This document shows, one piece after another, positions 33,650 through 39,966 of a stretch of 39,966 bases of DNA. Source of the stretch: a bacterium (GTDB taxonomy: Bacteria; Electryoneota; JAOADG01). Made by a program: the position numbers and the translations under genes. Under the pieces are notes generated by a model. That model was given only the letters and a program-made list of their open reading frames with translations. It was not told the DNA's origin and ran no database searches. The stretch covers positions 1-39,966 of the forward strand of contig JAOTSC010000009.1 in the NCBI GenBank assembly GCA_030247525.1. Reading direction: 5' to 3'. Position 1 is the first letter of the stretch. Each line of letters opens with the position of its first letter.

Positions 33650-33920
33650 TGCAACCTCACGAAACATTGTTAATCGGAGTATCTCCGAGTTACTGGCAGG
33701 GTAACCATAAGGTAGCGTTTTCTTATCCACATTTTGCAAATCGAAATCCAAGCTTAACATATTTATCATCAATAATCTTTATTTAAATGCAAACCAACCA
33801 TCGAATTCCCTTTGCATTACACGGATTCGATTTTTCATCGATTCAGAGTAATCGAAAACCTTTTTTGTATATTGTATTTCAGCGTGTTAGTAATAATCTT
33901 CGATTACTGGATTCCTAAAC

Positions 33921-35132
33921 ATGCATATCGTCAATATCGACAAAGTAAAATCGGGTGACATTCTCGGAAAATCACTTTTTTCAGGAACAGGTGAACTTTT
34001 GCTTGCTTCTGGATTTCGGTTGGATGATGGCGCATTGGATGCAATTCGCCGTGCCGGCTACCGGCACATCTATTTGATGGATGGCGATAGCATCGAAGCG
34101 ATTCCTCAAGACGTCATCTCGGAAGCTTCCCGTTTGGGTACGATATCCGCTGTCCGTAACGCATTCATTGAGGCGCAAAAAGCGCTGCAGGAGGCAACTT
34201 CGAAAGCGAAGAGTGCGTCTGATACTGGGGTAAACATTGCGGAGTTAAAGCGGAGTGTTGATATCACCGCTCTGAAACAACAAGTATCCGACTTAATACG
34301 TGACATTATCGATCAAAATAGTCGGGTATTCAATTACATACCTGTCAAATCAAACATCGACTATGTTTATCAGCATGCGACCGATGTCGCTTTGCTTGCA
34401 TTACTGCTGGCACAGGAATTTGGTTATTCGGTGCGTGACATGTATGCCATCGGGATCTCAGCTCTTCTCCATGATATTGGAAAAGCGATCTTTCCTGTAC
34501 TACTTGAAAAATCCGATGCTCAAATGACGCGAGACGAGCGGATGATGTACCGGGAACACCCCACTTACTCGATGTTGTTGCTGAAAAAAAGTTCACCGCA
34601 GGCATACATCGAGCATGCAACCATCCTGCAACACCATGAACGGGTCGATGGCTCTGGCTTTCCACAAGGTTTAAAGAGCAAAAACATCCCTCCGATTTCT
34701 GCCAATGCTCTGGATCGAAAAGAAAAAATGATGATTCGCCATGCCGAAATTCTTGCCGTCGCTGATGAGTACGACAATCTTATGAATGGGCACTCAAAAC
34801 AATCCTTCTTTACTCCAGAGCAAGCCCTTAGCAAAATGAAATCGGAAGCAGGTAGATTATGGAACAGTTATGTAGTGAAAGCACTTACCCGCATAATCCT
34901 ACTTTATCCCATCGGTTCAATAGTAGTGATTCGTGAGACAAGCTCGAAACGGTTTGTCGGGTACCGAGGGGTCGTCTACGAAACAAATCAAATCGATCAA
35001 ACCCGCCCAATTATTCTCTTGAAATGGAACTCAGTCGGTGCACCGATCACTCCGAAAGTGATTGATCTTGCTTATGAAAATGTGGTACGATTGGAAATGG
35101 TTTTGGATGTTTCCGATAGTCTGGATAATTGA
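33921..35132 (+). CDS. HD-GYP-type phosphodiesterase (variant GxGFP)
   Basis: A 403-residue protein probably hydrolysing cyclic di-GMP. An N-terminal region (1-140; MHIVNIDKVKSGDILGKSLF) resembles the DUF3391 part seen before many HD-GYP domains, with a coiled-coil-like stretch at 80-125. The HD-GYP domain follows: H152, HD at 184-185 in ALLHDIGKAIFP, and HHERVDGSGFPQG (238-250), in which Phe replaces the Tyr of GYP. A tail of about 110 residues (SIVVIRETSS, PIILLKWNS) is small beta-rich, of unknown function. No receiver domain is attached. It is divergent from the subtilase; no other c-di-GMP gene is nearby. Confidence 0.88.
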   Translation: MHIVNIDKVKSGDILGKSLFSGTGELLLASGFRLDDGALDAIRRAGYRHIYLMDGDSIEAIPQDVISEASRLGTISAVRNAFIEAQKALQEATSKAKSASDTGVNIAELKRSVDITALKQQVSDLIRDIIDQNSRVFNYIPVKSNIDYVYQHATDVALLALLLAQEFGYSVRDMYAIGISALLHDIGKAIFPVLLEKSDAQMTRDERMMYREHPTYSMLLLKKSSPQAYIEHATILQHHERVDGSGFPQGLKSKNIPPISANALDRKEKMMIRHAEILAVADEYDNLMNGHSKQSFFTPEQALSKMKSEAGRLWNSYVVKALTRIILLYPIGSIVVIRETSSKRFVGYRGVVYETNQIDQTRPIILLKWNSVGAPITPKVIDLAYENVVRLEMVLDVSDSLDN

Positions 35133-35215
35133 CGCTCAACTGTTTCGTAGAACTATTATAATATACCCACTTCCGAGTATTCGTTTATTATTCTATTCAT
35201 TCACTTGATTTAGCG

Positions 35216-35221
35216 TATAAT
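35216..35221 (+). promoter_or_regulatory. -10 element candidate upstream of D-glutamate cyclase
   Basis: A perfect TATAAT lies 61 bp before the start codon in an AT-rich gap. No good -35 element is found at 16-18 bp spacing, so the assignment is tentative. Confidence 0.3.
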
Positions 35222-35282
35222 ATTTACGACATTACTTCAATGATACCGGCAAACCACCGATAGGCACAGGACACTTACGAAA

Positions 35283-36164
35283 ATGCCGTTACAAAACGCG
35301 TCCAACCCCGACAACTTGTTTTCCGCTATCGAACCCGCTCTCATTACCGATATCGGCAGCCGCGGTATTGGCAAACTCAGTTGCCCGGGCGATTTGCAAC
35401 GCTGTTGCGAACAGTTGCTTACGGCAAACCGGGTAGGGATTGCCACAGGATTTTATCTAACCGACTCGATTGCGAGCGAGACTGATGGGCCATTAGGTGC
35501 GCTCTTATTGTCGGTTGGGTTACACCAACTCAAGAAAACGACGGTGGTCATTTCCGACCGCTATACTGCACCACTATTGCGACGCTGCGTCGACGCATTA
35601 CAACTGCCTTGTACAGTGGCTGTTGCCGATGCCGTCGATTTATCGACACTCGATCATTTAATCGCCATCGAACGAATCGGGCCAGCCAGCGATGCTGCCA
35701 GTTACTCGATGCATGGAGTCGCGCTGCAGTATGGCAACGACTCGTTAGCAGATTTGTTTGAAACGGCTTGTTCCCGCGGCATTCCTACGACCGGTATCGG
35801 CGACGGTGGTAATGAAATCGGAATGGGAAAAGTAGCAGAATTGGTGGTGAACCATATTCCGCGTGGTGCGTTAATTGGCTGCCGGGTCGCGACCGATTCG
35901 TTGTTGGTGTGTGGAATTTCGAATTGGGGAATTTGGGGAATCCTTGCCGGAATGTCGTTCGATACGGGAACAAATCTGTTGCCAACCCGGGCGGTGGAAA
36001 CGGAGATATTGGAATCGCTGGTGCGGGAAGGGGCAATCGACGGGGTGACAAAGCAAGCGATTGCCACAGTAGACGGATTTACTTTAGAAGAGCAATTTTT
36101 GGTGCGCGAACGAATCGAACGGCTTTTAGCGGGATTACCAATTCCCATCGAAAGTCAGGCGTAA
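35283..36164 (+). CDS. D-glutamate cyclase family protein (DUF4392)
   Basis: A 293-residue protein of the D-glutamate cyclase family (PF14336), which converts D-glutamate to 5-oxo-D-proline. Signature segments: GIATGFYL and ETDGPLGALLL (66-76), AIERIGPA (128-135), and GIGDGGNEIGMG (171-182), which is the family's most conserved block. There is no signal peptide, so cytosolic. D-glutamate is a peptidoglycan component, so the enzyme could serve wall-amino-acid turnover like the amino-sugar genes at 26.9-29.2 kb. It stands 12 bp before the XRE regulator on the same strand. Confidence 0.85.
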   Translation: MPLQNASNPDNLFSAIEPALITDIGSRGIGKLSCPGDLQRCCEQLLTANRVGIATGFYLTDSIASETDGPLGALLLSVGLHQLKKTTVVISDRYTAPLLRRCVDALQLPCTVAVADAVDLSTLDHLIAIERIGPASDAASYSMHGVALQYGNDSLADLFETACSRGIPTTGIGDGGNEIGMGKVAELVVNHIPRGALIGCRVATDSLLVCGISNWGIWGILAGMSFDTGTNLLPTRAVETEILESLVREGAIDGVTKQAIATVDGFTLEEQFLVRERIERLLAGLPIPIESQA

Positions 36165-36176
36165 GGAGATGGCGAA

Positions 36177-36623
36177 ATGAGTGATGCAGAACAACGAGCG
36201 AAAATCGGGGAGCGCATCCGTAAACTTCGCGAGCGCGCCGGTTTATCGCAACAGGAGTTGTCCGACTTATCCGGGATAAGCCGCGTACACCTCTCTGGTT
36301 TAGAGCGCGGTGTCAGCTCGCCGACGGTCGATAAGCTGTTACAAATCGCCCGCGCGCTAAAAATGCAAGCGAGCGATTTACTGGAAGGCAACGCTTCGCT
36401 CGATGCTTCGCAACGCTTGCCCGATGCCGGTTTCGGAATTTACCCGGCGCTGCAGGAACTGCTCGAATCGGCAAACGATTTGGTATTGTATCAAATCACA
36501 CCGGATGAAATTGAGTTGTTGAAATCGGTACGATTTCAACAACAGACCTTCCAACCATCCAAACAATTCTTTCTCGATGTACTGCTCGATTTGCGACGGC
36601 GGCGGGGACGGAACGGCGAATGA
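36177..36623 (+). CDS. XRE-family transcriptional regulator
   Basis: A 148-residue DNA-binding protein. The N-terminal 70 residues form a Cro/C1-type helix-turn-helix: IGERIRKLRERAGLSQQELS and ISRVHLSGLERGVSSPTVDKL. The remaining 75 residues (ALQELLESANDLVLYQITPDEIELLKSVRF) are not a family I recognise and may sense or dimerise. GGAG lies 11 bases before the ATG. The stop overlaps the start of the next gene (ATGA). Its coupling to AddB/AddA-like nuclease genes is unusual for a housekeeping repair operon and suggests local control. Confidence 0.85.
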   Translation: MSDAEQRAKIGERIRKLRERAGLSQQELSDLSGISRVHLSGLERGVSSPTVDKLLQIARALKMQASDLLEGNASLDASQRLPDAGFGIYPALQELLESANDLVLYQITPDEIELLKSVRFQQQTFQPSKQFFLDVLLDLRRRRGRNGE

Positions 36624-39550
36624 GTTGGCGACCGGTAGCGGTAGAAGACCTGTATCGGGAAGTCGCTGCGGAACTTTCACACCGACGTACCCCCTTTGAA
36701 CGCACGTCGATCTTGGTTCCCGACCATGCCGCCCGCGAACGCTTGCTGCGTTTTTTACACGAAAATTTTCCAAACGGATTCGCCGGAGTGGAAGTTGTTA
36801 CCCTCCACAGCTTTGTCGAACGGATTTCGCCCGATCCGCCCCATCCATCGAAAGAAATTCTCCAATTACGATTCCGGAAGTATCTGCATAGTTTGCCGGA
36901 GCAGCACCCCTTTGCTCCGTTGCGCCAATTTACCAGCGGTGTCCGCACCTTGATCGCCGCCGCGGAAGAGATGATCGAAGCGGATGTCGAAACGCCGCCA
37001 AAGTTGTTATCGGCGGAGTTGATACCCTTTGCGAATGCGTTGTTGGAAGTAAAGTTGTTTGCCCAAAAAGCGCACGTCGGACACCGGGCGGTACAATACC
37101 GGAATGCCGCGAATGTCATTCAGAATCTGACTTTCACCGACAGTGCCGCGAGTGTGCTGCCAAGCAAACTAATCTTTGTCGGATTTTACGATTTTGCCAC
37201 TTCACAATGCGATTTTTTCTTAGCATTAACTCGGGCAATTCGCCGCCGCGATGGCAATACGACTGCGATTTGTTTTCTGCTTCCTACCGCCCAGCTTGCA
37301 TACGCCGGGTATACGCGCCGTATCATTCCCTTCCTGCAAAAGACATTGGGACTTTCCGAGGCGGGGCTTGCAGACGCATCACGTGCCGATCAGCGTCTTT
37401 CGGGAGAGTATTGCGAGAACAAAGCCGAAGCAATTAATGCGCCTGACGAAGCTGGTGAGATTGATGCGCTTTTGCGGAAAGCGGTTGAATATTCCATTGC
37501 GGGTATTCCCTATTCGGAGCAAGCGATATTACTCCCCTCACTGGAGCCGTATGATGCCTTGCTACGGGAAGCGGCGGCGCTTCACGATGTACCGTTACAA
37601 TTTATCGATGGGGCTCCGCTTCATCGTACCGAAGTTGGCAACCGGGTACTTGCGCTGTTGCGATGGATCGACGAACCGGACGAACTCGCGTTTGTCGAAT
37701 TCGCATTGCGGGCAATCGGAATTCAGGAACTGCCTTCGCAAGTATGGAAAGCGATTCAAAGCGAATACAATACCGACACGAATATCCCGTTGCCGATTCG
37801 ATTTCAGGCAGTCGCTAAGCGGCTCTCGCCAAACAGCACTGCCCGCTGTAATGCAATCCTCGCTGTTTTACAGTCGCCATCCGGCGAAAAGCTGTGTGAG
37901 CATTGGCGTAATCTACTCCAATTATGGCAGCAGGAAATACCATCATCGGACACCGAGCCGTACGATACACTGCGCAAAATAATTACCGAGGCGGCGTTAT
38001 GGTTTGCCGAAGAGCCTCGGATGGAGAGCAAAGAGTGGCATTCGCTGTTACTGCGAAAGCTGCTTTCCGAACAACAATCGCCCGGAAAAAACCGGGCGGG
38101 GGTTTGGGCCGGCAGAATTCATGCTTTGCGCGGGGCGTTGTTCCGGGTAGTTCATCTTCCCGGCGGCGGCGCGACGATGCCGGGTGGCGACAGTGCGGTG
38201 TTACCGGAAGCGATTCGCTCAGCATGGAATCAAGAAGCGATTTTGCCGTACTTCGGTACTGCTGCCGACCGGGAAAGCGAAATGCAATGGTTGTTTGCGA
38301 TGGCAATCGGACAAGGGGAACATTGCGTCGTCACTACGCCCAAGTATACGATTTCAACTGGTACCGAAACCTCCGAATCGCCATTGTTCGACGACTACCG
38401 GCGTTCTTGTCATCCACAGGATGCTGCCGGGAAACTGCTCGCGCCGTTAACGAACCGGCTGCAATTAGCCAAGCGGTTCTCGCTTTCGCCCAGCGACGCC
38501 GAAGTGTCGCGGCGGCTGAGGTTGCCGACCGGCGTCACTCCCAACGACAACCCGGCGTTTAGCACCACCCAGCTCAAGGTACAGGAGTGGGGCGATTTAC
38601 AAGGCGTTGCCATTTCCGAAACTCAATTGAACCGGATTCGCGACAGCCATATTCTGGGGAATTTCTTCGAGTGCCCGCTCCGGGGATTGTTTTCACACTT
38701 ACTTACCATCGATGTTGCCGACCGCGACGATCCGACTGCCCGCTTACTCGGAAAAGTTGTACACAAAGTGTTGGAAAAGTGGCAAAATTCGCTCGCGCTT
38801 GCCGAAGCCGCGAATTGGGAAGAGACGATTGCGAGCGCGATCCGCGAAGTGGGTGGCAGAGCGGCGATGAGCGATCCAATCGAATACGCCTTACTTGCGC
38901 GTGGAGCGAAATCGAGGCTACTGATCTGGCAAAAACTACGCAAAGAATTACCGGGCGAAGTGGTTCATACTGAGATGGAAAAGTGGATCGGCACCAAAGA
39001 GCAGCCTGAGAATATCCCATTGAGTAACGGGGAAAGCGCACCGCTCAAAGGGCGGGTCGATGTCGTGGAAACCATGTCGGATCATACGATCCGGTTACTC
39101 GATTTTAAAACCGGGCGAGTCGATACCGAGAAAAAAGAAACTCATACCATTACCCATGTACTACAGGGTCCGCTCTACGCGATTGCCGCCGAGTTGGGAG
39201 GGTGGGGACAAGTTGCCGATGTCATCTGGATGTATTTGCATCCCAAAGCGCATACGAATTGGAAGTTATCAGGTGATGAGCTGACAACCGCGAAAACACA
39301 AGCCCTCGCATTGGTCGCAACGATTCGGGAAAACACAAAATCCGGTTGTTTCTTCCCCACCCCGGAACCGTTGCCGTTTCATTCGGAATCGGTTTGTTCG
39401 CATTGCGATTTTGAAAGCATCTGCGGCGAGCGGGTACAGATTCTTACAGAGAGTAACATAACGAATGTGCAGCGTAATGTAATCGCGGGATTACAATATC
39501 GCCGACAATATGAAGCCGTTGCGACAGCGGAGGATGGCGAAAATGAATAA
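36620..39550 (+). CDS. addB: AddB-like protein with PD-(D/E)XK nuclease and Fe-S cysteines
   Basis: A 976-residue protein related to AddB, the nuclease/scanning subunit of AddAB DNA-break repair. The N-terminal helicase-like part begins with ILVPDHAARERLLRFL and VVTLHSFVERI (motifs Ia-like), but I see no Walker A, so it is an inactive helicase fold. The C-terminal nuclease has H714-region GKVVHKVLEKW, D814 (GRVDVVE) and D828-F-K830 (LDFKTGR), the PD-(D/E)XK signature. Four Cys that in AddB/Cas4 hold a 4Fe-4S cluster are present: C685 (ECPLRG) and C926, C929, C935 (CSHCDFESIC). It starts within the XRE stop and overlaps the helicase gene by eight bases. Confidence 0.85.
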   Translation: MSWRPVAVEDLYREVAAELSHRRTPFERTSILVPDHAARERLLRFLHENFPNGFAGVEVVTLHSFVERISPDPPHPSKEILQLRFRKYLHSLPEQHPFAPLRQFTSGVRTLIAAAEEMIEADVETPPKLLSAELIPFANALLEVKLFAQKAHVGHRAVQYRNAANVIQNLTFTDSAASVLPSKLIFVGFYDFATSQCDFFLALTRAIRRRDGNTTAICFLLPTAQLAYAGYTRRIIPFLQKTLGLSEAGLADASRADQRLSGEYCENKAEAINAPDEAGEIDALLRKAVEYSIAGIPYSEQAILLPSLEPYDALLREAAALHDVPLQFIDGAPLHRTEVGNRVLALLRWIDEPDELAFVEFALRAIGIQELPSQVWKAIQSEYNTDTNIPLPIRFQAVAKRLSPNSTARCNAILAVLQSPSGEKLCEHWRNLLQLWQQEIPSSDTEPYDTLRKIITEAALWFAEEPRMESKEWHSLLLRKLLSEQQSPGKNRAGVWAGRIHALRGALFRVVHLPGGGATMPGGDSAVLPEAIRSAWNQEAILPYFGTAADRESEMQWLFAMAIGQGEHCVVTTPKYTISTGTETSESPLFDDYRRSCHPQDAAGKLLAPLTNRLQLAKRFSLSPSDAEVSRRLRLPTGVTPNDNPAFSTTQLKVQEWGDLQGVAISETQLNRIRDSHILGNFFECPLRGLFSHLLTIDVADRDDPTARLLGKVVHKVLEKWQNSLALAEAANWEETIASAIREVGGRAAMSDPIEYALLARGAKSRLLIWQKLRKELPGEVVHTEMEKWIGTKEQPENIPLSNGESAPLKGRVDVVETMSDHTIRLLDFKTGRVDTEKKETHTITHVLQGPLYAIAAELGGWGQVADVIWMYLHPKAHTNWKLSGDELTTAKTQALALVATIRENTKSGCFFPTPEPLPFHSESVCSHCDFESICGERVQILTESNITNVQRNVIAGLQYRRQYEAVATAEDGENE

Positions 39551-39966
39551 TCCTCCCGACCTGAAAGTACGATCACTGGTAACGGCAACGCCGCCGCGCT
39601 CCCACTGGCTCTCGGCGGGTGCCGGTGCCGGTAAGACCGAGATTCTCGTTACCCGCATAGCGAATTTAATTGCCGCGGGATTCGATCCAGCAAAAATCAT
39701 TGCGATTACTTTCACCGAAAAAGCAGCCGGCGATTTGAAGAAACGGGTGATGCAACGCTTGCGCAACGACGCTAAGATGTCGGCGAATGGTCTTCCCGAA
39801 CAGTTCCACGGCTTGCAACAAATGTTCGTTGGGACAATTCACTCGCTTGCCCGCCGGGTCGTACGCAATGCGCCGCTAACCGCCGGCATCGAGCCGGATC
39901 CCGAAATTCTCGATGGGGTGACCGCCGATAAGCGCATTCGGCAAGCGATCCGGAGCTGGCAACGAA
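39543..39966 (+). CDS. addA: AddA/UvrD-like helicase, N-terminal part
   Basis: 141 codons are visible before the window ends. Walker A is SAGAGAGKT (24-32), motif Ia IAITFTEKAAGDLKKRV (53-69), and FVGTIHSLARRVVR further on, as in superfamily 1A helicases such as AddA and UvrD. The ATG overlaps addB by eight bases with GGAGG nine bases upstream. Known AddA carries a C-terminal nuclease domain; whether it is present here cannot be seen. Confidence 0.9.
   Translation, partial: MNNPPDLKVRSLVTATPPRSHWLSAGAGAGKTEILVTRIANLIAAGFDPAKIIAITFTEKAAGDLKKRVMQRLRNDAKMSANGLPEQFHGLQQMFVGTIHSLARRVVRNAPLTAGIEPDPEILDGVTADKRIRQAIRSWQR

Noticed and set aside
36620-39966. Known phage-defence nuclease-helicase system
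   Set aside because: The pair matches AddB/AddA organisation with Fe-S nuclease; no defence-specific extra domain is visible and the helicase is cut by the window edge. Kept only as an open question.

Overview
The window looks like chromosomal DNA of an uncultured or little-studied Gram-negative bacterium of the FCB superphylum (Bacteroidota/Chlorobiota relatives, KSB1/Zixibacteria/Electryoneota-type lineages). Grounds: a TonB-dependent receptor, two secreted proteins with a C-terminal sorting-type domain opening with PNPFNA, an LVIVD-repeat surface protein, and many intergenic palindromes of a kind frequent in such genomes. This placement is an inference from gene content; no rRNA is present. 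The only RNA gene seen is a tRNA-Glu (CTC).

Region 1 (1-14.0 kb, all minus strand) is mainly acyl-CoA and branched-chain metabolism: a branched-chain aminotransferase, two acyl-CoA dehydrogenases, 3-hydroxyacyl-CoA dehydrogenase, thiolase, a two-subunit 3-oxoacid CoA-transferase and a TonB-dependent receptor. Together these suit degradation of short or branched acyl-CoAs to acetoacetyl-CoA and acetyl-CoA; the enoyl-CoA hydratase and ETF needed to complete it are not in the window. A toxin-antitoxin-like island (5.4-10.3 kb) is interleaved: an orphan HicB-like protein, an MNT/HEPN pair, a canonical MntA/HepT pair, and an AT-rich DUF2971 protein fused to a HicB-like domain. A one-domain GIY-YIG nuclease gene at 3.7-4.0 kb lies between inverted copies of two palindromic repeat families, next to a four-unit tandem array of one family.

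Region 2 (14.3-25.4 kb) is mixed: two ferritin-like proteins, an orphan two-TM membrane protein, tRNA-Glu with its own promoter and terminator, an EamA transporter, the LVIVD-repeat protein framed by two clusters of short palindromes, a zinc peptidase whose last codons and stop lie in a palindromic repeat, acetyl-CoA synthetase, a Cys-rich membrane protein and a secreted beta-propeller protein.

Region 3 (25.5-30.6 kb, plus strand) is a tight operon: cmk, plsC, an AmgK-like sugar kinase, a fusion of a RapZ C-terminal domain with a MurU-like nucleotidyltransferase, and a TPR protein. It looks like a cell-wall amino-sugar salvage module (MurNAc/GlcNAc to UDP-sugar) in which a domain related to the E. 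coli amino-sugar sensor is welded to the uridylyltransferase. This is the most interesting gene-level observation here.

Region 4 (30.6-39.97 kb) holds a large secreted subtilisin-like protease, an HD-GYP phosphodiesterase, and a plus-strand operon of D-glutamate cyclase, an XRE regulator, an AddB-like Fe-S nuclease and the start of an AddA/UvrD-like helicase cut by the window edge.
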